Assembly (NCBI GenBank): GCA_025924715.1
Contig: JAICHV010000039.1
Span: 1-34,859, forward strand
Reading direction: 5' to 3'
Length of the DNA stretch: 34,859 nt
Origin: Alphaproteobacteria bacterium
Lineage (GTDB): Bacteria; Pseudomonadota; Alphaproteobacteria; Micropepsales; Micropepsaceae
The position numbers and the translations under genes are program-made. Position 1 is the stretch's first letter; every line of letters begins with the position of its first letter. The notes under the pieces were generated by a model. The model was not told the DNA's origin, did no database searches, and was given only the letters and a program-made list of their open reading frames with translations. Shown in pieces: positions 7,815 through 17,110 of this stretch.

Positions 7815-9971
7815 TCAGCCCCTGGGACCGGTCACCGTCACTTGAGCCTTGAGGCGGATATCGTCGGAGGCCGAACCGATCAGAACGTCGAACTGGCCCG
7901 GCTCGACAGCGAACCCTCGCTTGCCGCCCTGATAATAGGCCAGCCTGGACACCGGCAAGGTGAAGCTCAAATGCTTTGTCTCGCCCGGCGCCAGGGCCAC
8001 CCGCTGGAAATCGCGCAATGTCTCGATCGGCTGATAGGTGACGCTCTTGCGCTGATGGGTGTAGAGCTGGACCACTTCCGCACCGGCGCGCTGCCCGCTA
8101 TTGGTGAGGTCGAAACCGATCCGCAAGTCGCCTTTTTCCCCGATGGAGGGGGCGGACAAGGCCATATGGCTATAGGTAAACCGCGTGTAGCTTAAGCCAT
8201 GTCCGAACGCATAGAGCGGCACACCCTGGTAATATTGATAGGTGTAACCATGGCTGATGTTGTAGTCATGCGGTTGCGGCACGCCATCCAGATTGGGGTA
8301 GGCGGTATAAGGCAGGTGGCCGCTGGGGTTGTCTTCGCCGAAAAGGGCGCGGGCAACAGCCGTTCCGCCGTCTTCCCCAGGATACCAGGCTTCCATGATC
8401 GCAGGGACGTGATCCTGCGCCCAGTTCACCGCCAAGGGGCCGGCATTCATCAGCACCAGCGCCACTTTGGGGTTGGCGGCATAAACCGCTTCCAGCAACT
8501 GCTCTTGAGCACCCGGAAGATCGAGGTCGCGGCGGTCCCGGCCCTCGGCTTCCACGGACAAATCCGTGCCGAGGCAAAGGATGACCACGTCCGATTGTTT
8601 GGCCAAGGCAGCCGCACGGCCAATAGCGTCTGCATCGGGCGCGTCATGGAAACCGGCACCCTTTGCGTAGGAAACGGCAACTCCCCGTCCCAGCAAAGTC
8701 CTTAGCGCGGCGGTAACGCCCACCTTTTTGACAGGGGTCCCATAATAATTTCCGGTCTCGTAATCCTGATCGCCCGCGGGACCGATGACGGCAACGGACT
8801 TTATTGTCCCGCGATCCAGGGGCAGAAAATTGCGCTGATTGCTCAGCAAAGTGAGGGACTCTTGGGCTGCTTTCAGCGCAAGGGCCTGATGTTCCGGCGA
8901 GCGCACCACACGCATCGGAATTTTGTCATAAGGCGTGGACGGATCGAACGCGCCCAGCCGGAATCCCACACGCAGCACGCGCGAAACGGCCCGGTCGACG
9001 TCCGCCATCGTCAGCAGGCCGCGGTTGACCGCCAGCGGTATATCGGTCTCGAAATCCGGATCGTCACTGTCATTGCCGGCCTTGATCGCAGCGGCCACCG
9101 AGACCACCGGATCGTCGGAATAACGCTGCCCCGGTTCGTTGGGGCGGTTCGAGCTGAGCAATTCCACGGCGCCCAGATCGTCGGTTACGAATCCGTCGAA
9201 ACCCCATTGGGTGCGCAGAATGTCCGTCAGCAGCCGGTGGTTGACAGCATCCGGCACGCCATTGATCGCGTTATAGGACGACATGACCGATTGCGCGTGG
9301 CCTTCCTGGAAAGCCATTTTCCAGTGCGGCAGGAAGAATTCGAACAAATTGCGATCATCGACGACCGCATTTCCATGCTGGCGGCCACTCTCCACATTAT
9401 ATGCCGCAAAATGTTTCACAGTCGCGGCCAGCTTCAAGTGATTGATATCGTCTCCCTGAAGACCGCGCACATAGGCAACCGCCATCCGTCCGGTAAGATA
9501 CGGGTCTTCGCTAAACACTTCCTGGATGCGGCCCCAGCGCGGATCGCGGCTGACGTTGATGACGGGCGAGCGGTAAACCAACCCATGGGGGGAGCGGGGC
9601 CCTTCGGCATGGGCATTGTAAAGAGCCCGGGCCTCATCCGACATCGCGTCCGTCATGGCATGAACGAGATCCGTATCCCAGGTGGCGCCCATCGCGATCG
9701 CCGCGGGAAAAAGCGTGGTGGGTTCTTTGGACCAGACGCCGTGCAGAGTTTGATTCCAACCGCCCCACTGAGGGATGCCCAGTCGCGCAATGCCTTTGTT
9801 GAGATGGTTCAGTTGAGACGCCTTTTCTTGCAGCGTCAGGCGGGAAACCAGGTCCTGGATGCGGGTTTCGAGGGGCTTGGAGGGATCGCGAAACAGCGGC
9901 AGTGGGACGGCATTCTGCGCCGTGGCACCGCCACATGCCGCCAACAATAGCACAACCAAAAGCTTCTTCAT
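7815..9971 (-). CDS. Exported glycoside hydrolase family 3 (beta-xylosidase or beta-glucosidase)
   Basis: 718 residues from the ATG at 9971, chosen because GGAGG precedes it and the signal sequence starts there; the frame stays open to 10025. The leader MKKLLVVLLLAACGG has a LAAC lipobox-like motif, so it may be a lipoprotein. Domain 1 (TIM-barrel-like, about 30-340) carries KHFAAYN (K186, H187) and the expected nucleophile D264 in GFVTDDLG. Domain 2 carries the acid/base region VEAEGRDR (E474/E476). A fibronectin-III-like domain (YAFGHGLSYT, then EVVQLYTH, to the end) closes the protein. Next to GH51 and GH93 genes a beta-xylosidase role on arabinoxylan fragments is likely, but family 3 specificity cannot be read from sequence. 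It is the probable downstream partner of the FCD regulator gene on the same strand, 190 bases away. Confidence 0.92.
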   Translation of the reverse strand: MKKLLVVLLLAACGGATAQNAVPLPLFRDPSKPLETRIQDLVSRLTLQEKASQLNHLNKGIARLGIPQWGGWNQTLHGVWSKEPTTLFPAAIAMGATWDTDLVHAMTDAMSDEARALYNAHAEGPRSPHGLVYRSPVINVSRDPRWGRIQEVFSEDPYLTGRMAVAYVRGLQGDDINHLKLAATVKHFAAYNVESGRQHGNAVVDDRNLFEFFLPHWKMAFQEGHAQSVMSSYNAINGVPDAVNHRLLTDILRTQWGFDGFVTDDLGAVELLSSNRPNEPGQRYSDDPVVSVAAAIKAGNDSDDPDFETDIPLAVNRGLLTMADVDRAVSRVLRVGFRLGAFDPSTPYDKIPMRVVRSPEHQALALKAAQESLTLLSNQRNFLPLDRGTIKSVAVIGPAGDQDYETGNYYGTPVKKVGVTAALRTLLGRGVAVSYAKGAGFHDAPDADAIGRAAALAKQSDVVILCLGTDLSVEAEGRDRRDLDLPGAQEQLLEAVYAANPKVALVLMNAGPLAVNWAQDHVPAIMEAWYPGEDGGTAVARALFGEDNPSGHLPYTAYPNLDGVPQPHDYNISHGYTYQYYQGVPLYAFGHGLSYTRFTYSHMALSAPSIGEKGDLRIGFDLTNSGQRAGAEVVQLYTHQRKSVTYQPIETLRDFQRVALAPGETKHLSFTLPVSRLAYYQGGKRGFAVEPGQFDVLIGSASDDIRLKAQVTVTGPRG

Positions 9972-10161
9972 TCCATCCTCCCATGCCGGTTCCGCTTTAA
10001 GCTCGACGCCAGCGCGATGGCGCAATCGTCATAGCATGCATGCCGTATCATTATCCGCCAATCCCCTTTTGGGTGCTCGGCAACCGCCTTGCCGCTCCGC
10101 CGCATCTGAAGAGCCGATCGACGCGAACGATCACTTGGACTGGAACAATTGTGCCCTATGC

Positions 10162-10842
10162 CTAGCCGATCGTGAATTGCACCAGGCGGTTGTAGGATTT
10201 CTCGATATGCGCCCGCATCGCCGCGGCGGCCGCCTCCGCATCGCGCTGCTGCAGCGCCTGCACCAGGAGCGCATGTTCGCCGGCGGCCTCGGTGGCGATC
10301 TCGCGCTGAAAGCGCAGACGGAAAATATGCATATGCGTGTGCAGGCGGCCCAGCGCCTCGGCGATCAGGCTATTGCCGCTGGCGGCTGCCAGCCGGCTGT
10401 GAAATTCCGCGTCCTGATCGGCGAACAGGGCGGTATCGGCTCGCGTGACGCCCGGCGCCCTTGCCGCAGCGTGTTGGACCAAATCGGCCAACTCTGCATC
10501 CGTCATCCTTTGCGCGGCATAGCCGGCGCCGGCCGGTTCGATCAGCAGACGAATTTCGTAAAGCTCGTCGAACTGTTTTCGGTTCAAGGTGGGCGCCGTA
10601 TAATAGCCCGCGAAATGTTTTTTGCTGACCAGGCCGACGCCTTCCAGCATGCTCAGCGCCTCGCGGATCGGCGTTTGCGAAACGCCGAGCTCCCGCACCA
10701 GATTGTCGACCAGGATGCGGCTGTCGGGGGGAATCCGCAGCGACATGATATCGGCCCGGATCAGATTATAGACTTCCTCCACCAGACCATGGCGTTTGAT
10801 ACGTCCCCGTGGGGCTTGGGGTTGAAGGTTGAGCCTTGGCAT
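10162..10842 (-). CDS. GntR-family regulator with FCD domain
   Basis: This 226-residue transcription factor has an N-terminal winged helix-turn-helix (about 15-75: EVYNLIRADIMSLRI, LVRELGVSQTPIREALSMLE) and a C-terminal all-helical FCD ligand domain. The FCD metal-site pattern is visible (DQDAEFHSRL, then HMHIFRL, then MRAHIEKS). The start at 10842 is preferred: GGAAGAG lies 6 bases upstream and the length is typical. In-frame ATGs at 10911 and 11028 would add 23 or 62 poorly conserved-looking residues. The operator TTTGTC-A-GACAAA upstream indicates autoregulation, and the same core on the GH51 promoter indicates control of arabinan use. FCD regulators usually sense small acids or sugar acids; the effector is unknown. 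Confidence 0.9.
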   Translation of the reverse strand: MPRLNLQPQAPRGRIKRHGLVEEVYNLIRADIMSLRIPPDSRILVDNLVRELGVSQTPIREALSMLEGVGLVSKKHFAGYYTAPTLNRKQFDELYEIRLLIEPAGAGYAAQRMTDAELADLVQHAAARAPGVTRADTALFADQDAEFHSRLAAASGNSLIAEALGRLHTHMHIFRLRFQREIATEAAGEHALLVQALQQRDAEAAAAAMRAHIEKSYNRLVQFTIG

Positions 10843-11027
10843 ATGCTCTTCCGGCGCAATCGTGGATTCCAAGGGCAAGTGCGACGTCGAATGGCCAAGC
10901 CAACGGTTCATAAAGGCCTCGGGATTACGGATAACTCTTGTAAACCAAAACCATAACTGATCCGCTGACCCAATAGCTATCCGCCTATTCATTCTCGTGG
11001 ATGTGCGTCCGACCCCAGTCAAACTCA

Positions 11028-11040
11028 TTTGTCAGACAAA
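11028..11040. promoter_or_regulatory. GntR/FCD operator TTTGTC-A-GACAAA
   Basis: This is a perfect 6-bp inverted repeat with a 1-nt centre, with the same core as the site on the GH51 promoter. It lies 186 bases upstream of the preferred start of the FCD regulator gene, or touches its most distal possible start, so it is a likely autoregulatory site. Confidence 0.7.
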
Positions 11041-11517
11041 ATCAATCTGGCTCAAAATGGGGTAGATCGGCCGTGGCAGAGGGAACGACCGCACAACGAA
11101 AACGCTCCGCAAGAGGGCTCAGTTCGCGCTGTGCTTACGACCAAGATGGCCGCCCCGTCGCATGACGACGCTCGCACGGCCCGGCCACACCAAAGGTCTA
11201 TTTCGTTGGATCAGCCGACTCACGCGCATTCCAGCGAACGACATCGAACGCGCCGATGACGCCCAGAAGATGACCCGCAAAGACCACCTAACACGTTGTT
11301 TCTACAAGATTATTATTGAGGCAGAAAATGGAGCCCCCCCAAAAGGCCTCCACGGCGCGTTTAACGCCGCCAGCAAACGTCCAGGCTTGGCTGTATCGGC
11401 TCCGGTGTTTCCTATGCCTTCGGGCTTTCCGCCGGCGCGCGAAAGGATCCTGGGTTGTCATTCAGCGGCGCTCGGCGGAGGCTTCTGGAAAGGTGTGGCG
11501 CCGGTATAGGGTGGGAA
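11041..11517. other. Intergenic stretch with no recognised gene
   Basis: These 477 bases lie between the FCD operator and the TPR gene. Short open frames are present, but none shows a recognisable domain, a convincing ribosome-binding site or unambiguous coding character. I see no RNA gene or repeat. It must contain the TPR gene promoter, which I could not place. Confidence 0.5.
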
Positions 11518-13347
11518 ATGATCAAGCCTGACTCCGCCACAACCATCCAGCGCGTGATGACGGCAGCTGCAAACGCCCTGCAGTCCGGCAACCTGATGCG
11601 TGCGGAGGTTGCGCTGGCGCCCGTTTTCAAGGGTGAACTGCTCCCCAATCCCGACATCCTGAATATCGCCGGTACCTTGCGGATGAAACAGGGCCGCCTG
11701 GACGAAGCGGCCGCCTTGTTCAACCAGGCGACAATAGCGGCGCCGGGCGAGCCAATATTCTCCTACAATCTCGGACTGGCGCTGTCGCGTCTCGGCCGGA
11801 TCGGCCAAGCTGAAACGGCGCTGCGCGCGACTTTGCGAAACAGGCCCGATTTTGTGCAGGCACTTTTTGAGCTGGGTGCGCTGCTGCACCGGCTGGGGAG
11901 GCTGGAGGAAGCGGAGAAAAACATTCGCGGGGTGTTGCGGCATGCGCCGGGAACTGCTCATGCCGAACTCGCCCTCGCCGCGATACTGGTGGACGATGGG
12001 CGGCCCAGCGAGGCCGAAATGGCGGCGCGCCGTGGATTGGAGCTTGCAATGGAGCCGCGCCTGAAAGCGCAGTTGTTCCTGCAGCTGGCGCAGGCACTGC
12101 GGCGCCAGCGCAAGGACAGCGAGGCACTGGCGGCACTCGATGATGCGGCGGCAATCGATGCCTCCCTGCCCGGCCTCGCCCGCCACCGCGCCGAAACGCT
12201 TCAAAATCTCAACCGTTTTGACGAAGCGGTGACGATCCTTGAACAAGAAATTGCACGCTCACCCGCCGACGCCACATTGCATCTTGATTATAATGGGTTG
12301 CTTTACCAGCTGGGCCGCAGCGAAAAATTCCTGAAGTCCTACGATCGCGCTCCTGAAAGCCGCGAGCTTCTGCTGGGAAAGGCCTTTCTTCTTGCCAGGG
12401 AAAAGCGCCATGCAGAGGCGCTTGCCATTTATATCGGGCTGCAGGCGCACGATCCCGGCGACCGGCTCGCCGCCATTGGCGCCGCCCAGGTCACGACGAG
12501 GATGGGACGTCCCCTTGAGGCCCTCGCATTGTTCGAAGCCGTCCTGGCGCGTCATGGCCATGAAGCAAAACTGCTCAGCCTTGCCGCCGAACCAGCTCTG
12601 CTGAGCGGCGATCCGCAGAAGGCGGCGTGGCTCTGTGAACAGGGACTGGCAAACAGTCCCAATAATCCGTCCTGCCTGGCGCTGCTGAGTATCGCATCAC
12701 GCATGATGGATGATGGGCGGGATGAGGCTTTCAACGGCTATGACTCCCTGGTGCGAATTTTCGACCTCGAGCCGCCGGAGGGGTTTTCAGACATGGCGAG
12801 TTTCAACGCCGCGCTGAATGCATCGCTGGACCGCCTTCATCCCAAGAGCCGGGAGTTGATCGACCAGAGCCTGCGCGGCGGCACCCAGACACCCGGCCAC
12901 CTGTTCCCCGCGGGCCTGCCCCTGGTGACAAAGCTGAAGCAGCGGATCGACGAGGCCGTCGCGCGCTACATTGCCGAACTTGGCGAAGACGCGGACCACC
13001 CAATGCTTTCGCGGCGAGCCAAAAGATTCGGCTATTGCGGATCCTGGTCGTCGCGGCTTCATGACAGCGGTTTTCATGTCAATCATTTCCATCCGGAAGG
13101 CTGGATCAGCTCCTGCTATTATGTATCCTTGCCGAACGTCGTGGCGGACGGAACTGCGATGCAAGGCTGGCTCAAATTTGGCGAGCCGGCATTCGATGTT
13201 GTGCTGAAGAACCCCATCCGCCGGACCGTCCAGCCTGCCCAAGGCAGGCTTGTGCTGTTTCCCTCTTACACCTGGCACGGGACCGTGCCTTTTCACGACA
13301 GGGCGGCACGCACGACCATCGCCTTTGACGTGGTGCCGATGCCCTAG
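11518..13347 (+). CDS. TPR-repeat protein with C-terminal 2OG-Fe(II) oxygenase domain
   Basis: 609 residues from the ATG at 11518, preceded by AGGGTGGGA; a TTG at 11455 in the same frame is less likely. Residues about 1-420 form helical TPR units (for example FSYNLGLALSRLGRIGQAETAL and FVQALFELGALLHRLGRLEEAE). The last 110 residues match the putative 2OG-Fe(II) oxygenase family (PF13759): GFHVNHFHPEGWISSCYYVSLP holds proximal ligand candidates H523/H525, FPSYTWHGTVPF holds the distal His (about 587), and RTTIAFDVV holds the 2-oxoglutarate-binding Arg. No signal peptide is seen, so it is likely cytoplasmic. Genes of this kind often lie beside TonB receptors in Caulobacterales and sphingomonads, as here. 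The hydroxylated target is unknown. Confidence 0.85.
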   Translation: MIKPDSATTIQRVMTAAANALQSGNLMRAEVALAPVFKGELLPNPDILNIAGTLRMKQGRLDEAAALFNQATIAAPGEPIFSYNLGLALSRLGRIGQAETALRATLRNRPDFVQALFELGALLHRLGRLEEAEKNIRGVLRHAPGTAHAELALAAILVDDGRPSEAEMAARRGLELAMEPRLKAQLFLQLAQALRRQRKDSEALAALDDAAAIDASLPGLARHRAETLQNLNRFDEAVTILEQEIARSPADATLHLDYNGLLYQLGRSEKFLKSYDRAPESRELLLGKAFLLAREKRHAEALAIYIGLQAHDPGDRLAAIGAAQVTTRMGRPLEALALFEAVLARHGHEAKLLSLAAEPALLSGDPQKAAWLCEQGLANSPNNPSCLALLSIASRMMDDGRDEAFNGYDSLVRIFDLEPPEGFSDMASFNAALNASLDRLHPKSRELIDQSLRGGTQTPGHLFPAGLPLVTKLKQRIDEAVARYIAELGEDADHPMLSRRAKRFGYCGSWSSRLHDSGFHVNHFHPEGWISSCYYVSLPNVVADGTAMQGWLKFGEPAFDVVLKNPIRRTVQPAQGRLVLFPSYTWHGTVPFHDRAARTTIAFDVVPMP

Positions 13348-13386
13348 CGCGTGATCGCGATTAATTGAATCGCGATCACGCGCTAG
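13344..13386. repeat. Perfect 19-bp palindrome after the TPR gene
   Basis: Left arm CTAGCGCGTGATCGCGATT (13344-13362) and its exact reverse complement (13368-13386) flank a 5-nt loop (AATTG). It starts on the stop codon of the TPR gene and could stop its transcripts by structure, though no T-run follows. It adjoins the dispersed repeat at 13387-13468. Confidence 0.8.
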
Positions 13387-13468
13387 ATTCTTGAATTATC
13401 GCGCGATCTTACGGAGTTGCTAGCGACAGCATAGGGCAACGGGTGCCCACTTTTCCGGATCGCGCTCT
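13387..13468 (-). repeat. Alphaproteobacterial dispersed intergenic repeat
   Basis: On the minus strand 13442-13461 reads GATCCGGAAAAGTGGGCACC, followed further on by AGATCGCGC. This matches from memory the core of small intergenic palindromic repeats widespread in Rhizobiales and relatives. Together with the adjoining palindrome it is probably one mobile or dispersed unit of about 125 bases. Confidence 0.55.
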
Positions 13469-13479
13469 AAAGGCCGGCC

Positions 13480-13514
13480 AAAAAAAGACCGGCGCCGCAA
13501 ATGCGGCGCCGGTC
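13480..13514 (-). terminator. Rho-independent terminator of the second TonB receptor gene
   Basis: On the minus strand a 12-bp GC-rich stem (GACCGGCGCCGC and complement, 13487-13514, 4-nt loop) is followed by seven T residues (13480-13486), 22 bases after the receptor stop. Confidence 0.9.
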
Positions 13515-13536
13515 CAGGCAACACAATCTCGTAATT

Positions 13537-16500
13537 CTACAGGTTGCCTCTGATACCGAGGGTGAAGTAGCGGCCCACGTCGCTCCCGCTGCCAGGATAG
13601 AACAGACCCGGCACCGATGCATTTGCGCCCTGCATCTGCGCACGGGTGTTGGCAACATTCTGGATGTTTAAATAGATGTCGGAGTGACCACCCCAAAGAT
13701 CCATCTTGCGATCGATCGTCAGGTCCGTCGTGTCCATGCTGTGAAGACGCGGCACGGCATAGAATATTGTGGGGTCGGCGGTCTTCTTGCGGCCGGATAA
13801 CCAGACATTTTGCACACTGAAGCCCCAATCGGCGACCTGGTAATTGAGGAAGGTGGTCATGCGGGTCTTGGACCCGCCGCCAAAGGTAAAGGCCGTGCCC
13901 GGCAGCAGCTGGGTTTCGAACACGGGCTGATAGGTCATAATGTGCCGCAAGCTCACCTCGCCCGGGGTGCCGCTCCACAGATCGTCCAGGCTGAAATTAT
14001 AGTTCGTTTCGAAGTCCCAGCCTTCGGTCAGGGTCTGGCCGCTGTTCAGAGGCGAGCTTTTGATTTGAGTCGGATAGTTCTGCAATGAAGCGTAGCCAGG
14101 CTGCCCCGGAGCAATGGGCCTGACCGCGAGCAAGCAATAGGGCGAGTCATAACTCGGCGCGCTGGCGATGCAGAGTCTCTGGACGGTCGTGTTTGTATAA
14201 GCGAGGCCCGAAATCGCGTTCGACAGATGGGTCTGGAAATAGTCCAGCGAAGCGGTAAGGCCGGGAATGAAATCCGGCGTCAGCACAATGCCCGCCATCC
14301 AGGTATGGGCCTCTTCCGGCGTCAGGCTGGCATTGCCCTGGGTGACGAGCTGGGTGCTTTGGTTGCCGGTGGTCAACAGATCGGTAAACCCGGTCGAGGA
14401 AATACCCAATGGCTGGTACAGGTCGTTCAGGTTTGGCGCGCGAATATCAAATGACATGGTACCGCGCAGACGGACGGTATCGTTGATTCTGTAATTGAGA
14501 CCGATCTTCCAGGTCTCCGCCACGCCGGAGACGGAATAGTCGGTATAGCGGCCGGCGATATCGGTACTGAGTTCCTGGGCCAGCGGCATGTCCTTCAGCA
14601 GCGGCACATTGAATTCAAGCGCTGCCTCCCAGACATTGTCGCTGACACTGATGGGCGCATTGACGTTCTGGGTCCAAAGCGCGGGTGCGGCGCCGCCATT
14701 GACCGTGCACATGCGCAAGCCGGTGCAATTGACAAAGTCGGTCGGCAGGGCATTGGACTTCATGTCGTAGGTGCGCCAGCGCATTTCCGCCGAAAGCGCG
14801 GTCGTGATCTCGCCGGCCGGCAAACCCAGGCCGAACAGGCCACCCGAGATGCTGCCGTTAATATTGTCCAGCTTCTGTGTCAGGGCCCAGTAGGTATTGC
14901 CCTTGATATAATCGAAGGACTCCTGGGACGGCCCAGTGGGACTGAACAGGTTCATCGGTACGCATCCCGGAAAGAGGGAGGCATAGGCCGGCTGCGTGAG
15001 ATCCCAGCACGTAATCGTTCCACCAATGTCGACTCCGTTCACCTTCGTGCCGGCGGGCGCGATAACGGCGTCCTGCGCTGCCATATAGCGTTGGTTGTTG
15101 GTGTTCTGGGGATCATCGACATAGACCCGGCTTTCCTGGTGGCTGAAGGCGGCCTCCCAGTCGAAACTGCTGAGCTTGCCGGTCAGACCCGTATAGACGC
15201 CCAGATTCCGGTCAAGGCCCCTGGTTTCATAGACATTGTGTGCTTCGTATAGATGCTGGCCATCGACAATATTAACGTAACGGGCGTCAGAGAAGTATGG
15301 CGTGTTCGCGGCAACGGCCGGCGCGATACTCGTGATGTTGCCCACCAGCTGGGTGTAAGGGACCGGCGCCGGCATAAAATGTTTGGCGGCCGTGGCGGCG
15401 GCCGTCAAAGCGGCCTGTTCGTCGGGGGTCAGAAATGCGTTGTTGGTAAAGAAGGTATTGGGCCGGGAGGTGCCCGAGCTGACAACAATCGGAGTCCATC
15501 TGGAGAAGTCGTACGCCTCCGACGCGCTGGCCTGGACAAAGAAATTCAGGTCCGAGGTGATGTTATAGCTGAAACGGCTGAAGAATTCCCCTTGGCGCTG
15601 TCTCGATTGCATTGTTGTATCGAGAGGATTGGCATAACCGCCGCCGCCTCCTTGCTCGAGGCCTGCTGTCGTTGTGGGGATGCCGTGGACCAGGGGAATG
15701 AGCCCGCCCTGGGGATTGAAGGTGTAATTGGTAAGCGAACAGGTGCTTCCGCAATTGATCGTGCCGGTCAGCGACTGATTGAAAAGCCGCCCAAAGGGCA
15801 CGTCGACAAAGGGAGCCGCGGCAGTGCCCCGACCGGCCTGAACCCAAGAATTGTTCGCGTAACCGTAAGGACGCGCGGCGATCGGAATCATGTCCTGGTT
15901 GAATAAGCGCAGCGACCCTTCATAATGACCGCGGCCGCCAAATAGCTCGGTGCCCCAGGCAAGGCCGAATTTCTCTTGCGCGGCATCGCCATAACCCGAG
16001 ATGCCGGCGTTGACTTCGTATTTTACGCCGGTGAAATTCTTGTTGAGGACGAAATTGATCACGCCGCCCACGGCATCGGAGCCGTAAACCGCCGAGGCAC
16101 CGCCGGCCACCACGTCAACCCGGGTCATCAGCATCTGGGGCAGCGTGTCCGTATCCACGGTGCCGTTCTGGTTCGAGGACGCCACACGCTGACCGTCCAG
16201 CAGTATCAATGTGCGCTGCGCGCCAAGGCTTCGCAGGCCCAAGGTGTTGCCGCCATTGTTGGTGGCGCCGTTGCCCTGGCTGCGCGGGGTGGAGCCGCTA
16301 ACGTTGGGCAGCTTTTGCAAGGCGTCGGGAATGTCGGAAGGCGTGGTCGTCTGCAGCTGATCTGCGGTGATCACAGTCAGCGGCGTGGGCGAGTTGGCGA
16401 TTTCGGTGATAACGCGCGAGCCGGTAACGGTGACGGTTTCCGTATTATCGGCCTGCTGTTGGGCGTTCGCGGCGGACGTAAGCGCCAGCACGCTGCATGC

Positions 16501-16539
16501 ACACAGCAACGCGAACTTATTCGCTTTCATCGTATTCAT
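13537..16539 (-). CDS. TonB-dependent receptor (second copy)
   Basis: A 1000-residue outer-membrane receptor. The signal peptide ends at AANAQ (about 27), then comes ETVTVTGSRV as TonB box region, then the plug (about 35-175: SPTPLTVITADQL, LQKLPNVSG, NTLGLRSLGAQRTLILLDGQRV, VVAGGASAVYGSDAVGGVINFVL), then a long barrel ending YFTLGIRGNL. It is related to the third receptor (20383-23391) rather than the first. GGAGGG lies 8 bases ahead of the ATG at 16539; an ATG three codons later is possible. A promoter-like pair is at 16574-16602. The neighbours do not name a substrate: a TPR/2OG oxygenase is convergent, and the gene upstream is an acyl-CoA ligase remnant. Confidence 0.92.
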   Translation of the reverse strand: MNTMKANKFALLCACSVLALTSAANAQQQADNTETVTVTGSRVITEIANSPTPLTVITADQLQTTTPSDIPDALQKLPNVSGSTPRSQGNGATNNGGNTLGLRSLGAQRTLILLDGQRVASSNQNGTVDTDTLPQMLMTRVDVVAGGASAVYGSDAVGGVINFVLNKNFTGVKYEVNAGISGYGDAAQEKFGLAWGTELFGGRGHYEGSLRLFNQDMIPIAARPYGYANNSWVQAGRGTAAAPFVDVPFGRLFNQSLTGTINCGSTCSLTNYTFNPQGGLIPLVHGIPTTTAGLEQGGGGGYANPLDTTMQSRQRQGEFFSRFSYNITSDLNFFVQASASEAYDFSRWTPIVVSSGTSRPNTFFTNNAFLTPDEQAALTAAATAAKHFMPAPVPYTQLVGNITSIAPAVAANTPYFSDARYVNIVDGQHLYEAHNVYETRGLDRNLGVYTGLTGKLSSFDWEAAFSHQESRVYVDDPQNTNNQRYMAAQDAVIAPAGTKVNGVDIGGTITCWDLTQPAYASLFPGCVPMNLFSPTGPSQESFDYIKGNTYWALTQKLDNINGSISGGLFGLGLPAGEITTALSAEMRWRTYDMKSNALPTDFVNCTGLRMCTVNGGAAPALWTQNVNAPISVSDNVWEAALEFNVPLLKDMPLAQELSTDIAGRYTDYSVSGVAETWKIGLNYRINDTVRLRGTMSFDIRAPNLNDLYQPLGISSTGFTDLLTTGNQSTQLVTQGNASLTPEEAHTWMAGIVLTPDFIPGLTASLDYFQTHLSNAISGLAYTNTTVQRLCIASAPSYDSPYCLLAVRPIAPGQPGYASLQNYPTQIKSSPLNSGQTLTEGWDFETNYNFSLDDLWSGTPGEVSLRHIMTYQPVFETQLLPGTAFTFGGGSKTRMTTFLNYQVADWGFSVQNVWLSGRKKTADPTIFYAVPRLHSMDTTDLTIDRKMDLWGGHSDIYLNIQNVANTRAQMQGANASVPGLFYPGSGSDVGRYFTLGIRGNL

Positions 16540-16573
16540 CGCATTCCCTCCAGTTTATATCTTATAGCCGCCT

Positions 16574-16602
16574 GTTTTAAGGGCGTTTGCCGGCTATGCC
16601 AA
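16574..16602 (-). promoter_or_regulatory. Candidate promoter of the second TonB receptor gene
   Basis: On the minus strand TTGGCA (16597-16602) and TAAAAC (16574-16579) are 17 bases apart, about 35 bases upstream of the ATG. Confidence 0.4.
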
Positions 16603-16683
16603 GAGCCGGTAGCCCCGGTTCCAGCCGCCCTGTTCCATTTGGCGAAAACAAGATCGGATTGTCCTGCCGACAGGTCCACCCGA

Positions 16684-16711
16684 CTGTCCGCTTTACGCCA
16701 TAAACGGACAG
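16684..16711. repeat. Inverted repeat CTGTCCG...CGGACAG upstream of the second TonB receptor
   Basis: Seven-base arms at 16684-16690 and 16705-16711 flank 14 bases; the inner TTTA/TAAA also pair if one base is bulged. A looser pair, TGTC...GACA, lies at 16660-16672. It is a possible regulator site 145-170 bases ahead of the receptor gene. Confidence 0.4.
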
Positions 16712-16804
16712 CGACCGGATCCGTCCACGGCCTCTGAAAATACAAGGAATTCCAGATAGGATTGCAGTCCCGCTTGATTGTACTGCAGGGCCACGCGGTG
16801 CGTC

Positions 16805-17110
16805 TTAGCGCCCTGAATCAACATAGATGCGGCGCAATTCCGTCTTTAGGATCTTGCCCGTGGCGCCATAGGGGATACTCTGGGCGATCACGACCCGATC
16901 GGGGATAGACCAATCCGGCATCTTGCCGCGGTAGAAATCCTGCAGGGCTTGCGGCTCGAGCGTAGAGCCCGCCTTCGGCACGACCATCAACAGCGGTCTT
17001 TCGCCCCATTTTTCGTGCGGCACGGCAATGGCAGCGGCCGGGGCAACGTCCCGATGGGATAGGGTGATATTCTCGATGGCGATGGAACTGATCCATTCCC
17101 CGCCCGACTC
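16805..17110 (-). pseudogene. C-terminal remnant of an acyl-CoA ligase (AMP-forming)
   Basis: The frame ending at 16805 encodes only the last ~100 residues of a long-chain fatty-acid-CoA ligase: the SGGEWISSIAIEN hinge motif (A8), AAAIAVPHEKWGERPLLMVV, and the A10 motif PYGATGKILKTELRRIY with the catalytic lysine. The AMP-binding N-terminal domain of about 430 residues is absent. Upstream in this frame is a stretch (to 17233) that does not look like the family, and beyond that the CapA-like gene ends at 17236. The remnant therefore looks like the 3' end of a gene whose front was deleted, probably when the neighbouring operon came to lie here. Translation of a short protein is possible but activity is not. 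Confidence 0.8.

Noticed and set aside
8862..9950. Plus-strand open frame of 362 codons
   Set aside because: Antisense to the GH3 gene, whose catalytic residues are clear; no domain in the antisense translation.
9859..10956. Plus-strand open frame of 365 codons across the GH3 start and the FCD regulator
   Set aside because: Overlaps two well-supported minus-strand genes and has no conserved motif.
11162..11509. Small ORF before the TPR gene
   Set aside because: Low-complexity translation, no domain, no clear ribosome-binding site.
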